In this document: positions 21,864-33,249 of the stretch, piece after piece | Numbering within the stretch: position 1 is the stretch's first letter | How the letters are laid out: the number at the start of each line of letters is the position of its first letter | Origin: Elymus sibiricus | Taxonomy: Eukaryota > Streptophyta > Magnoliopsida > Poales > Poaceae | Length of the DNA: 64,000 nucleotides | NCBI GenBank assembly: GCA_039707655.1 | Contig: CM077676.1 | Coordinates: 430,009,379-430,073,378 of the forward strand | Direction of reading: 5' to 3' | The notes under the pieces: model-generated | Databases searched by the model: none | Told to the model about the DNA's origin: nothing | Seen by the model: only the letters and a program-made list of their open reading frames with translations | Translations under genes and position numbers: made by a program

Positions 21864-24263
21864 ATGGAAGACGGCAGAGACTTAGAACAAGAAGAGGCGT
21901 TGGAGGAAATAATCCGCGACGGAGATGATGATATCATCACCTCACAGTTTCTCAACGACTCCGATGGTGAGGGAAGAGAAGATGACGACTCCGGTGATCG
22001 AATGGAGGAGTGAGAAGATGACGGCTCCGCCGGTGTTGGAGCCTTAACTGTTGCAAAGTCCGGCGAGGTATATATATTAATTAAGCCTCTACGGACTAGA
22101 TGCATTAATTGTTTTGTATGTACATATATTAACGCTTCTTTCTTCTTTTAGCCCTCCGGATCGAGCCAAACTTCTATAAGGAGACGCGGCCCGAAGAAAA
22201 GGTTGGGCGAGAATGAAAGGTTCACGATCGAAGAAGTCGATCCAGATGGCAACCCGACTGTTCCCAAGAGGACCCACGACCGATTTATACATCAGTGCGG
22301 AGTTGTTGTTAGGGACAGCGTCCCGATCAGCATCCAAGAATGGAATAAGAAGAAGGACGATGGAGTTTCTTATGTTGACGATAGATGCAAAGATGAGCTT
22401 TGGAACTCGCTCATGATAAATTTCAGCCTACCGCCAGAGGAGGATCCAAATAACCCAGTTATACAGCGAAAAGTCAAAAAATAGGCTCTTAAGAAGATGG
22501 CAGAACAATTCAAGAACTGGAAGAAAAGATTGAACGAACAGTTTGTCGAGAAAGACAAGACTCCAGAATTCACCGATCAATATGCGAAGATAAAAGATCA
22601 CTGGCCCGCATTTGTGGCGTACAAGAAATCGGAGAAAGCTAAGAACAGGTCACAGACAAATAAGCTAAATGCTGCAAAGAAGCTGTATCACCATGTTACG
22701 GGGTCAGGTGGCTACAAGGTTGCCCAGCCTACATGGGACAAAGCTGAGAACGACCTGCTTGCTAAAGGGATCCAACCAGCGACATTGAACTGGCCCGAAC
22801 GAGCAAGGACTTGGTTCTTCGGGCATGGGGGAACTTTCGACCCAGAAACAGGGAAGTGTGTTTACACGAAATAACAATTTGAAACACCCGTCATAAAGAT
22901 TCAGGAAGCAATCAAGGACGTGCAGGAAGGGAGGTTCCATCCCGACAGAGAGAAGGACGAGCTGTCATGCGCCCTTGGGAATCCTGAACACCCTGGATGA
23001 ACACGAGGCACATCATGCTCCGTTCCTTGGGTGCATGGGTTTCCCGACAGCACTGGTTATAGAAGCCGATGAAGAAAGAAGAAAGAGAATGCAGATCAGA
23101 TGCAGAAGGTAGAAGAAAGATTAGCGTTGCAGGAGAAGAAACTAGAGGCACTTACCAGTCAGCGAGCTACCGGCCCACCATCTCAGCAGCACGAAGATCC
23201 TTCATTCGATACTGCCCACGAAGCTACCCCACCATCTCAGCGGAAAAGCAGCGTGGCTTCCACGAAGCTCGTTCGGCCTGATATCACGGCTCCTCGCTAC
23301 CCCGTGGATGATATCACAGAGAGGGAACATTGTGAGCTAATGGCGAAATGCTGCAACCTAACCTTGAAGGTGGCGGTCGGCTATGTCTTACCTCCTAGAC
23401 CTGATGGAACTTTCCATTGCAATCCGATTCCAGATGGCTATGGTATTGTCGGGGAGGATGAAGTTACCAACGGATTCGAGGGGCTGGACCTTGAGTACCC
23501 TACAGGTGAAGGGGAGACTCATCTGATAGATGTCGTAAGGACTACCATTCTATGGAGAAAGGAAAACATTGTGCTTCCACAATGGACGCCGCGTCAGCAG
23601 ACTCAGCCGGAGGAGGCCCCTCAGCAGACTCCTCATAGTCCAGCTCTATCTCCGCTGCCTCAGTCGTCTCGGCCGCGTCAGCACACTCCGCCGCCTCAGC
23701 TGTCTCCGCCGCGTCAGCGAACTCCGTCGGAGGAGGGCCCTCAGCAGAATCCTCCGCCACCTCAGCTGTCTCTGCCGCGTCAGCGGACTCTACCTCCTCC
23801 GCCGCATCAGCTGACTGCGCCTCCTCCGCCGCCTCAGCAACGGCGGAAGAGACCCGCCGTCGCTCCGGCGGCTACCAGTACAACAACAAAGAAATCCAGA
23901 GCAGGTCCAAGCGTCAAGAAGGCTCCTGCCAAGTTACCATACGACATTACTGAGGAGGAAAAGAACGAGATCGTGGCTGCCGATGTGAAACGCCATCTTG
24001 CACCGAAACGTCCAGATCGAAAGGAGAAAATAGATTCGGTAAAAGCGAAGCGCTGTCTGGATGCCCTTAAGCGACCACCACCTCCTCCTCCGCTCTCACA
24101 CTATGACCGCTGTATTGTAAAGACATTTCATGAAGCGAAAGGTCGGGAAGTACTAGCAGTGCTGCAAGAAGTGGGAAAACAATTCCCCAGCTCGGCGAAC
24201 AGGAAAAACAATCGTGGCCCCCACTCAAGGTGTTTCCCGATATCGCTAATGATCCGAGGGTAG
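21864..24263 (+). pseudogene. DTC-1 second gene, 5' part: Transposase_24-like and proline-rich region
   Basis: The ATG at 21864 opens an acidic exon (to about 22069, donor GTATAT). The next exon starts near 22152. It carries a Transposase_24-type domain: DRFIHQCGVVVRDSVPISIQ, SLMINFSLP, FKNWKKRLNEQFV, DHWPAFVAYKKSE, NAAKKLYHHVTGSGGYK and WPERARTWFFGHGG. A charged coiled coil (about 23100-23160) and a long Pro/Gln-rich stretch (23580-23850) follow. In-frame stops lie at 22011, 22482 and 22872, with two TGA codons between 22990 and 23080. Each is one C-to-T step from Gln or Arg, except possibly the first. The protein probably corresponds to TNPA, the DNA-binding partner of TNPD. Confidence 0.75.
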
Positions 24264-24305
24264 CGGCCGCTCATCCTGGTTACACTCTTGGTGATTACTT
24301 AGGGG

Positions 24306-25612
24306 ATGAGGTACAGTTCGAAAAGGCATGAGGTAGCCTTTAGATACGAGCACGGGAAGCCTCTCGTCAGACTTGAGCAGCTCCCGCATCTATCAACGAT
24401 GATGCGAACTTTGCATGACTGGTACTTGAAAGCCTATAAGGAAGGGACCGACAGTATCTTAGTGGGAATTAAAGATGAGCACTACTTCAATGGAGTCGAG
24501 GCGTTGTACATTGAATTTGAAGAATTATTTCAGTTATACAATCAAGACGCCCTCGACAAAACTATCGTCAGTTGCTATTGTCTGTAAGTATTTTTTCTGT
24601 AATTAAGTCTCTAGCTCAGCTCGTTCATTGCATGTATAATTATCCTCACACTATATTACGCAGATTGAAGATCCGCGAATGCAGAAGAAAAATCTATGAC
24701 ATTGGGTTCATTAACCCAAATACCGTAAATGAATATACGGTGCAAAAAAAACCCCGATGATACAGAGAAAAACTTGCTAAAGGTGTTACTTGGACAACAA
24801 AACAAAAGGGAAATACTATTTCCTTACAACTTCCAGTGAGTGTTACTCTCTTGTGCACATTTTGTTTCGCTTACTCGAGGTTAAGTGCAATTGATGAGTT
24901 ATGCGTACGCATGTTCCACTTTATTCTGCTAGCCATTCAGCTTGACGCGGGACTAGTAATTGTCTTGGACTCGAGACGTAAAGAGGCTAAGGAGTGGGCG
25001 GACATGAGTCAAATGCTCCAGAAGTAAGTTCAATCATTATCGCAACATATCGGCAACTTTCGTTCATTTCCTGATATCAAGTAATCATTTTCTTTGCCGG
25101 GCAGGGTTTGGAAAAATTTCACCAACCAGGTTAGGGGTGAATGGAAAAAGGAGCTGCGATTTTCACAGCCCAAAGTAAGTACTACTAGCTAGTTCCACGC
25201 ATCTCTCATTGATTCTAGTTTCAATACCATTATCATGCTTGATTATCATTTTGATTGAACTCTATTCTTGTAAAGTGCTTGTGGCAGGCACCCGGGAATA
25301 ATTTATGCGGATACTACGTTTGCGAGTTCATTCGCCACAAGATCTCTGAGTGGGGCAGATCTTCAGAACAATTTGGAGTATGTAAACAATATTTACATTT
25401 TTATTTTATTACCATCAATTGTGTTGAGTTTCATTCATATATATATATATTGACCACCTTCTTTAAATTAGATCTGGCAGAAGCGGGACGAACTCCTACC
25501 AACTGATCGCATACGAGCAATTCAAGAGGAATTGGCAGGATTCTTTATTGACCATGTCATACCTACAGACGGAGAATACCATCGGGACTGGCAATGCGAT
25601 TTTGGTAATTAG
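24306..25612 (+). pseudogene. DTC-1 second gene, 3' part: Ulp1-like cysteine protease (C48)
   Basis: Several exons can be read: 24330-24584 (AFRYEHGKP, MMRTLHDWYLKAYKEG, FNGVEALYIEFEELFQLYNQDALD) ending at GTAAGT; about 24663-24835; an exon near 24910-25026 with FHFILLAIQ and VIVLDSRRKEAKEW; and about 25107-25170. A later one, about 25280-25378, has QAPGNNLCGYYVCEFIRHK. The His of the HF pair, the Asp of VLDS and the Cys of LCGYYV are the expected Ulp1/SENP catalytic triad. A frameshift separates this part from the upstream region near 24240-24310, and an extra A in the run near 24747 adds another. Ulp1-like domains fused to plant CACTA proteins are known. Substrate and role are not. Confidence 0.7.
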
Positions 25613-26183
25613 ATATTAGGGATCGTAAGAGATGTTATATTGTATATATGCATGAACGTGTACTATATGTAGTAGCGTCGAATAGATATACGAAAACTTG
25701 TTGTTCGACCAAGCACGGAGAAAGAGAGGTCACTTATCTCTATATATTGATCATGACGATGTTGTGTAATGGTTCCTTCATTGCTATATGTAGTAGCTAG
25801 CGTCGAGTTGAATGAAAAGCATAAAATAAAAATGAAAACCCTAAATGTAAAGGAATTGAATGGTAAACACAAAAAGTAAAGGGGAAACACAATATGAAAC
25901 CCCTAAACCCTCCAAAACCCCTAAACCCCTCCTTTCAAAAAAAAAAAAAAAAAACCCCAGCGCCTGGCAGGTGCTGACGCGTGGTTGCCTTCTAGTCCCG
26001 GTTGGTGTTACCAACCGGGACTAGAGGTCCTCCTGCTTGGGCGCCCACAACGGCCACGTGGAGCTCCATTAGTCCCGGTTCGTAACCCAACCGGGACTAA
26101 AAGTGGGGGCCTTTAGTCCCGGTTGCAGAACCGGGACTAAAGGCGCTCTGGAACCGGGACTGATGCCATGTTTTGTACTAGTG
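25613..26183 (+). repeat. DTC-1 right subterminal region and terminal repeat
   Basis: About 370 bp of AT-rich 3' sequence with an A-run at 25939-25956 is followed by AGTCCCGGTT and CCGGGACTA motifs (25993-26160) and the terminal repeat at 26165-26183. Confidence 0.8.
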
Positions 26184-27710
26184 TGTTAGTTTAACTGTGA
26201 TTTTTTTTATTTAATTAACTAATTTAGCAAGTGGGCCTAACCTGTCAGTGGGTGTACTAATTAACAGATTAGGTAGTTTAATTAAATTGCTACAGTAGCG
26301 GGCCCACTGTCAGTGACTGCTTAGCACGGGGTTAGCCCCTGACCACCTGACAGGTGGGGCCGGCCGGTGTTTTGAACGCCGGCGCGCGCGTCGATGATCA
26401 ACCGACGACGACCGTTTTGCGCGTGGTTTGCTCCTACGGGAGCGGCGTAGCGAGGCGCGTCTACTGGTGTGAATAGAAGCGGCGGAGGTGGTCGGAGCTG
26501 TCCGGAGCGACCACGACGGGCGGCGGCCGAATCGGGAGCTCGGCGAAAACGACGTTGCGGGCGCGCTCAAGTCGAATGGATGGGCCAAGGGGCATCTACG
26601 CGACGGCACGAGCTCGGTGACGCGCTCAGTTGAGCCGGAGCGGCGGTAGGAGGACGGCAGGGAGCTCACCCGCAACGGCAGAGCTCCGGCAATGGCAGTG
26701 GCAAGGCGGGGCTCGTGCGGGACGGAAGAAGAGGGGGGAGCGGCGTCAGAGCTCACCTAGTGGGCGCACGAGGGCCCGGCAGAGGCTTAGCAGCTGAAGA
26801 GGAGCGGATCGACGCTGGCGAGCTGCGGTGATCCGAGGTAGACGCCGGCTCGATCCGGGCGATGTGGAGCTCGGAGGCTCGCGTGGGTTGGCGGAGAGGA
26901 AGAAGCAGTCAGCGGCGGTCCTCGTGGGCACGTCGGTGTGGCGAGGCGACGGCGGTGGCCACGTCCACGGCCGCGGCGCGCTCTCTATGGCGCTCGACCG
27001 AGGTGAGAGCGAGAGAGGGAGAGAAGGGAGGAGTGAGGCGAGGGGGGACTCAGGGGCGCGGGGCTCTGCCCTTATCCACCAGGAGCGGGAGGCAGGGCCG
27101 CTGTCGAGCTGCAGAGGGGGTGCCAGGGAGCGGGAGCGCGCGGGCGCGCTGTGGCGACGACAGCGAGGAGAGAGAGAGGAGCGGGAGGTGGGGGAAGGAG
27201 CTGGCCGGGCTGGGCCAGCACTGTGGACTTAAGTCCAGTGCCCCCAGGCCCTTTTCCTTTTTCTTTTTCTGCTTTTCATTTCGTTTTCTGCTTTGCAAAA
27301 GATAGGCCCCCAATTGATTTTTGTAAAATATGTGGCTGTGCTCAATATTTAGTATGCAATATACCTCACTGCCCCAAAAAGTTTGGGGGCAAAATAATTT
27401 CATTTGGATTTTGTATTGCATTTAAAAGAGTCAAAATGGTGATGTTGGCCCTGTTTTCTTGATGTTAGAGTCATCTAGGGAATTTAGGTGATGTTGTTTT
27501 CCTGAACATAAATAGTTATGGAATATTTCCAAAATTATGAACTATTTAGTTTCCAAATTTGAACAACTTTTATTTTCACCTCATATTTGAATTTCAATTT
27601 GAGTTGGAATTTGAAATGAGATATGATTCCAATGTGATCAAGCCTTGCAAATCAAAATGACTTAGCATAATCATGAGGATCACTGTAGCTCATTACATAG
27701 GGGTGTTACA
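26184..27710 (-). repeat. RLG-A LTR, U3-side segment
   Basis: This is the outer end of the RLG-A LTR, finishing in GGGGTGTTACA at 27710. A GC-rich island (about 26330-27235) contains long overlapping ORFs on both strands, rich in Arg, Ser, Pro and Ala, with no recognisable domain. Sites such as CTAG followed by GTGAGCTC near 26750 look like splice donors on the minus strand. It may be captured genic leader sequence or simply GC-rich U3/R sequence. Confidence 0.65.
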
Positions 27711-29489
27711 ATTTGTCCATTTTCTGTCTGCTTTTGACCCATTCCCGGCCCAAAAACAGACAGCGCGCGGTCGGGCGGGACGCCCGCCATTTACCTCCCC
27801 TGGCCCGTCCATCGGGGACACACCGCGCCCCACTTTCCCTCCCTTTCCCAAAACCCTCACGCGCATCCCCCCGTCCCTCCGCCATGGCCGGCAACTCGAG
27901 GAAACCCGCCGACCAGGCCAACACCACCGCCCGGCCCGCGACGAAGAAGAAGAAGAAGAAGGAGCGGTCGGAGCTGACTCTGGCGGAGGCCGTGCGCCTC
28001 TTCATTGAATCGGCCAAGAGGAGGGCACGGCGGACCGTTGTGGCGGAGAAGAAAGCCGCTGCCGACTACGCCGCCGAGACCGCGGTCTTGTAGTAGGCCG
28101 CACAACACAAGGCCGCCATCGACCAGAACGAGGCCATCCTCGTCAAGGCCACGCAGGCAGTGACGACGCAGGCCCTAGTCATGCTAGGGTTGTGCCGACC
28201 CGGTCCAGCCATTCTCTTCGCCACTGCCATGGCCGCGGCGAGCACAGGCTAGTCGGCCGTTCACCGTCCTCAGTACCAGTCGCCGAGCTCCTCCGTAGCA
28301 CCGTGGCATCAACTCAATCCAAAGGAGATGGGGGTTCATTCAACAAGAGATCAACAAGTATTGTGCCGCACTTGACATCGTCGAAGCCCGTCTCGTGAGC
28401 GGCCTAGGCCTGGGTGACTTGGTATGGTGACCTCTCCTATTTCATTGCTATGACATATTCATGTTTGTTGCAACTTGTGTCCTTTGCTATTACATTTGTG
28501 GCCTTCTCTTTGATTGTGTAGGCATTCCAATCTTTGGAAGCCTTCAAGGCCCGACATAAGAACATGCCATTCACTCTCACCCATTGTTGGTCGCTCATCA
28601 AAGATTGTCCCAAGTTCAAAGATCAATATGTGTATGTAAAGAAGAAAGGAGGGCCGGCGGCCGTGGCTGAGAATGGAGATTTGCTCAAGAGGCCGAGGGC
28701 AAGACCAGCTCGAAGATCGACGAGAAGCGTGAGGCGGCATCCATGGCCTTGCAAGCAACTTTGCACGGCATGATGACTCAAAAGGAAGTGAGGGAGGAGA
28801 GGAGGAGCAAAGGAAAGGAGGAGCAAATGCAGATATACTTGGAGCTCCAAACGAAGAAGCTTGACATGGAGGAGGCCGCCAAGAGGAGGAAGCTCGACAT
28901 GGAAGAGGCCGCCCAATCGAAGAAGCTCGCGATCGAGGCGACCAATGTCGACACCAAAGCAAAAGAGGTGGTGCTAGCAATCATGAGCGTCAAAATGACC
29001 AACATGTCCCCGAGGAGGAAGAGTTGGTTCGCGAACTGGCAAAAGGAGATGTTCGACCAAGACGGCCTGAACTAGGGAGGCCTCGGCCGTGAACTATGGC
29101 CATTCTTTTTGAAGGCTGGCAAGTGTGCCGGCCGCTGGCTTTGTTGCCGGCAAGAAAACTTGTTCATTCCGAAGGTTGGCTAGTGTGCCGGCCGCTGGCT
29201 TTGTTGCCGGCGTGAAAACTTGGGGCTTGACCATTTTGTAGGCTGGCTTATGTTTGCCGGCCGCTAGTTTTGTTGCATGTATGCATTATGGCCGCTGGCA
29301 TGAACTACATCCGCGGTGTTGCAAAAATTTCCATGTAGGCGGACGAGGTGCGGCCGAGATGCGGCCGCGCATTGGGTGCACGGCCGGGGCATCCAGGAAA
29401 AAGGCCGGACGCCGCCCCAGTGCCATCCCCAAACGGATAAAATCCGGACAAAACGGACATCCGTTTGGGGTCGTGCGTTGGAGTTGGCC
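27711..29489 (+). mobile_element. DTH-1: PIF/Harbinger-like element, 5'-truncated by RLG-A
   Basis: The right end reads GGGGTCGTGCGTTGGAGTTG at 29467-29486 followed by GCC, the inverse of the GGCCAACTCCAACG type terminus common on grass Harbinger elements. The left end is cut by RLG-A. Inside is a decayed ORF1-type gene (27884-29075). About three imperfect copies of a unit of about 65 bp (GGCCGCTGGCTTTGTTGCCG) follow at 29105-29275. No DDE transposase gene is present, so this is a non-autonomous or deleted copy. Confidence 0.6.
27884..29075 (+). pseudogene. DTH-1 ORF1-like gene, NAM-associated C-terminal domain type
   Basis: The ATG at 27884 begins a Lys-rich N-terminus (KKKKKK at about residues 24-30) followed by an Ala/Arg helix. 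Two adjacent TAG codons at 28091-28096 interrupt the frame, which continues with a further helical segment to about 28240. A later exon, starting after an AG near 28523, reads MPFTLTHCWSLIKDCPKFKD. Then, in another frame, come MALQATLHGMMTQKEVREE, two KKLDMEEAA repeats and AIMSVKMTNMSPRRKSWF. This matches plant ORF1/NAM-associated proteins that accompany PIF/Harbinger transposases as DNA-binding partners. The frame changes and tandem stops mark it as dead. Confidence 0.6.
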
Positions 29490-30360
29490 TGATAGCTCCG
29501 ATTTTCTCAAATGTCGCAACGTCTAAGTGAAGTTCAGTGTATATATGTAGCCTTGACCATAGTTAATGTACTCATGTGAAGGAAGCTTAGGAACCTGGCC
29601 GGCGAGGCGGTGAGCCGGCGACCATGGATGAACCACGGTAACTTCAAGTTCAACTTATGTGTGTGGCATCAAAATTGAAGAGACCTGTCTTAGCAGGAGC
29701 TTGATGGCAAGATCTATATACACTATAGCTAGTACTACGTAGTAGGTGACTAGGTGTGTGTGCATTGAACGATGCTAGTTCCTTGAAACAAGGGGTGCAC
29801 GTCGATGGATGGGCATTGGAGTGCATGGTGCATGCGGCAGGCCAACAGCCTAACCCTTCATTTCTCCCTTTGCCCGGGGAAAGGCAGGCATGCAGCGGGC
29901 CGCGAACAGCTTCACATGGCATGGCATCTATTGATTTGTTCGGAACTTTGGTGTTGTGCGAACGTGTCCGGATTGCGTCCGGTCGTGTCTGCTTTGAACC
30001 ATTATTTATCTGTGCACATAACTATGGCCCTAAAATTACCCGGTCAAATGCATATGTTTGATGGAGATAGACAAAGAGAACGAAAAGAGAATACAAATTG
30101 AGATAAAGTGGTATGGAATGGGCCAGGACGTGTCCGACGTGGCGGACTCCCCGAACCCCCCTAATATCCTCCCCACATATTGGCAAATTTCAATGGTTTG
30201 CGGACAACTGGGACATATACAGGGATAAAGTGGGGTCTGGTTGGGTAGAAATTTTCCGCCTCTCTTGTAGGGACATTGTCCGGGCTGTCCGCTGGACATA
30301 TAGAGCAAAAAAAATTTGCGTGCTATGACAAAATAGCATGCCCCTTAAAATATGCTATTA
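29490..30360. other. Unclassified DNA between two Harbinger termini
   Basis: No domain-bearing ORF is visible. Short ORFs at 29756-30061 and 30036-30308 overlap on opposite strands and look random. The stretch may be the original target DNA or an older degraded element. It ends in CTATTA, giving a TTA immediately before DTH-2, the usual Harbinger target triplet. Confidence 0.4.
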
Positions 30361-31733
30361 GGGCATCTCCAACGACGACCCGCAAATTTTCTCTCGTATC
30401 TGTCCGCGGATAGGGGGGGACCAGTCCGCATACATGGATGCGGGAGGCCGCCATCCAACGCTAGCCGCATACATTTCAAAACTCTTTTTCAACAAACCGG
30501 ATGAAATTCATCTACACACGGCCGGATTTCATACAAACAAGACGGATTTCGTACAAACACGGCGGATTTTCATTAGATTTCGAACAAAAAAAAAGACCCG
30601 ACCCTAAACCTATCCTACACAGCGGCGGCGCCCGGCGTCCGAGCCCATGCCGTCCGCCATCCGCCGTCTTCATGACCACCGGCGATAAGACCCATGAAGT
30701 GAAGGTGCGGTCTCCGGCGAGGAAGAGTAGAACACGGGAAACGGACCGGCCCACATGGGACACCAAGCCCTGTTGCCTCCCGTGCCCTACTCATCCTCGG
30801 AGGAGTCCGCGCCTTGTCCGTCGCCGGTGGACGTGAGATCCATGATGGAAATGGTGGCGCCCGCGCTGTCGTCGTCCCACCGGACCACCGGATTATTCGT
30901 CGGCGGCGCGTAGGACGCGCAGCTGGCGTTGTTCTCCTCTGTGATCGAATGGAGCTGTGCCTCTGCGGCGGCCGCTTCCTAGCGAGCGGCAGCTTGGGCG
31001 CGGAGGGCATCGTAGATGGCATGTTGCTCCGCGACGAAGTTGGGGTTCGCCACGGCCATGGCTGCCACGGCCTCCTCGCTCGCGTGCTCACCGTAGATCT
31101 GGCCCTCCGCTAGCCGGTGCTGCTCCAGGAGGAACAGGTTGTACCACTATTCCTCCCGCGCCTGCCAGAACACCGACAAAGGTGCCGACGCAGCCTGCAC
31201 CTCCGCCATGTCGGCGTTGTAGTGCGCCTGCGCCTGCTCCATGGTGAAGCCAGCGTGCACAGGCACGGGAGCCGGGGCTGTGTCGTCGGATCCCGTCTCC
31301 TTTGTGGGGTTGTCGTCGTCGTCAGAGACCTCGGGCGAGCTGGCCGGCAAGCCGGCCTCGATCCGCCTGACACGGCGGCTCTGCCAGGCGGAGGCAAGGA
31401 CAGCCACCACGTGCTTCATCTCAGTGGAAAGGCTCTCTCACAGAGGTTCGCCGCCTGTAGTCCTGGCAGATGCAGTGCAAGGGAGGAGGATGGGGAGCGG
31501 CTTGTGTTGTGTTGTGGAGTTTAGCTGGGTGTGGCCACATTTAAATAGCAGCTTCCAGTGAGGCCAGGCGTCCGGCTGCGTCAATGCGTGGCGCTGGAGT
31601 GGGTTTCTCGGCCAGCGAGCCTGCTTAATGGCGGCATACGGACGGACGGGGCATCGAACGGACGTGGTAGATATCCGTCCCGTCCCGTCCAGTCACGCAT
31701 CTCCGGCATTGAACAGGCGCGGACATCGGAGAC
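30361..31733 (-). mobile_element. DTH-2: Harbinger-like element, truncated by RLG-C
   Basis: It starts GGGCATCTCCAACGACGACC at 30361 directly after TTA and has the GTCCGCGG-rich subterminal sequence typical of these elements. RLG-C interrupts it at 31734, so the second end is not seen. It contains one decayed minus-strand gene. Confidence 0.6.
30787..31419 (-). pseudogene. DTH-2 hypothetical protein gene with two in-frame stops
   Basis: One frame of 210 codons runs from ATG 31419 to a TAG at 30787-30789. It is broken by TAG at 31147-31149 and TAG at 30979-30981. The product is Ala-rich: an Arg-rich N-terminal helix (SRRVRRIEAGLPASSPEV), an acidic patch (SDDDDNP), long helices between the stops (EHASEEAVAAMAVANPNF) and an acidic tail (DSSEDE). 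I do not recognise a domain. Continued similarity of composition across both stops supports a single ancestral ORF. Confidence 0.5.
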
Positions 31734-33249
31734 TGATGACCCACAAGTATAGGGGATCAATCGTAGTCCTTTCGATAAGTAAGAGTGTCGAACCCAACGA
31801 GGAGCAGAAGGAAATGACAAGCGGTTTTCAACAAGGTATTCTCTGCAAGTACTGAAAGTAGCGGTAACAGGCAGTTTTGATAGCAAGATAATTCATAACA
31901 AGTAACAAGTATAATAAAGTGCAGCAAGGTGGCCTAATCCTTTTTATAGCAAAGGACAAGCCGGAACAAACTCGTATAATAAGCAAAGCGTTCTCGGGGA
32001 CACATGGGATTTTCATCTAGTCAATTTCATCATGATTGTTTGATTCACGTTCGCTACTTCGATAATTTGATATGTGGGTGGACCGGTGCTTGGGTGCTAT
32101 TCTTACTTGAACAAGCCTCCCACTTATGATTACCCCCTCTCGCAAGCATCCGCAATTACGAAAGAAGAATTAAGATAACTCTAACCATAGCATGAAACAT
32201 ATGGATCCAAATCAGCCCCTTACGGAATAGCGCATAAACTAGGATTTAAGCTTCTGCCACTCTAGCAACCCATCATCTAATTACTACTCCACAATGCCTT
32301 CCCTTAGGCCCAAAGATGGTGAAGTGTCGTGTAGTCGACGTTCACACGACACCACTAAAGGAAGCACAACATACATAGCATCAAAATATCGAACGAATAC
32401 CAAATTCACATGATTACTTATGACAAGACTTCTCCCATGTCCTCAAGAACAAAAGTAACTACTCACAAATCATATTCATGTTCAAGATCAGAGGGGTATT
32501 GAATAGCATTAAGGATCTGAACATATAATCTTCCACCAAATTAACCAACTAGCATCAACTACAAGATGTAATCAACACTATTAGCAACCCACAGGTACCA
32601 ATCTGAGGTTTTGAGACAAAGATTGAATACAAGAGATGAACTAGGGTTTAAGATGAGATGGTGCTGGTGAAGATGTTGATGAAGATTGGTCCTCCCACGA
32701 TCAGAGGATCGTTGGTGATGTCGATGGCTTCGATTTCCCCCTCCTGAAGGGAAGTATCCCCGACGGAATCGCTCCGCCGGAGAGAAAAATAGCTCCTGCC
32801 CAGGTTCTACCTCGAGACGGCGGCGCTTCATCCCGAAAGTCTTCTCCTTATTTTTTTCTAGGGCAAATGGCTTCATATAGCAGAAGGAGGGGCCCGGAGG
32901 CCTGCCAGGGGCCCCACAAGCTTGGGGGGGGGGGCGCCCAGGGGGTAGGGCGCGCCCCCCAGGCTTGTGGCTGCCTGGTAGGTCCCCTCCTGTTGATTCT
33001 TTCGCCAGTATTTTTTATATATTCCAAAATAATTCTCCGTAAATTTTCAGGTCATTTGGAGTTGTGCAAAATAGCTATCTCTGTTTCACCCCTCTCAGGT
33101 CCAGAATTCCAGCTGCCGACATTCTCCCTCTTCTTGTGATGCTTGCAAAATAAGAGAGAAAAGGCATAAGAATTGTACCATAAAGTGAAATAATGATCAA
33201 AAACATAATAATTATCAATACGAAATCATGATGCAAATTGGACGTATCA
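31734..33249 (-). repeat. RLG-C 3' LTR
   Basis: This 1,516-bp LTR ends on the plus strand as TGATGACCCACAAG... and ...GGACGTATCA. Its U3 has an imperfect GC-rich hairpin (arms about 32901-32930 and 32953-32985). A minus-strand TATA-like CTATATGAAG (32871-32880) lies just downstream, the same layout as in RLG-B although the sequence differs. Confidence 0.85.

Larger units (their letters stand above)
13506..26183 (+). mobile_element. DTC-1: full-length CACTA (En/Spm) transposon
   Basis: The left end reads CACTAGTAGAAAACAGGGC and the right end is the inverse of CACTAGTACAAAACATGGC. The target duplication is TGT at 13503-13505 and 26184-26186. Subterminal arrays of AGTCCCGGTT and CCGGGACTAAA lie at 13540-13790 and 25990-26165. 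Internal genes, all on the plus strand, are a small coiled-coil membrane protein (14250-14693), a TNPD-like transposase (14921-18223) and a Transposase_24/Ulp1 gene (21864-25612). At 12.7 kb it has the size and content of an autonomous element, but stops in the large genes make this copy a fossil. Confidence 0.93.
1..27710 (-). mobile_element. RLG-A: long-LTR Gypsy retrotransposon, partial, with two nested elements
   Basis: Read on the minus strand, this is an LTR (1683-27710), a primer binding site, an extra ORF (ORF0) and then gag, which runs off the left edge. The LTR ends are TGTAACACCCC at the right and GGGGCGTCACA at the left (minus-strand sense), so it has TG...CA boundaries. RLG-B and DTC-1 interrupt the LTR; without them and their duplicated target bases it is about 4.1 kb. 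The order ORF0 then gag recalls the rice RIRE3/RIRE8 group, which carries an extra ORF upstream of gag. The other LTR and pol lie outside the window, so the target duplication and family cannot be settled. Confidence 0.8.

Noticed and set aside
26310..26756. Minus-strand ORF of 148 codons in the GC-rich part of the RLG-A LTR, with overlapping ORFs on the plus strand
   Set aside because: Composition is Arg/Ser/Pro only, all frames are open because of GC content, and no domain is visible.
30615..31091. Minus-strand ORF of 158 codons in DTH-2
   Set aside because: It overlaps in another frame the longer ancestral ORF (30787-31419), whose composition and in-frame continuity are better; Arg/Pro-rich shadow.
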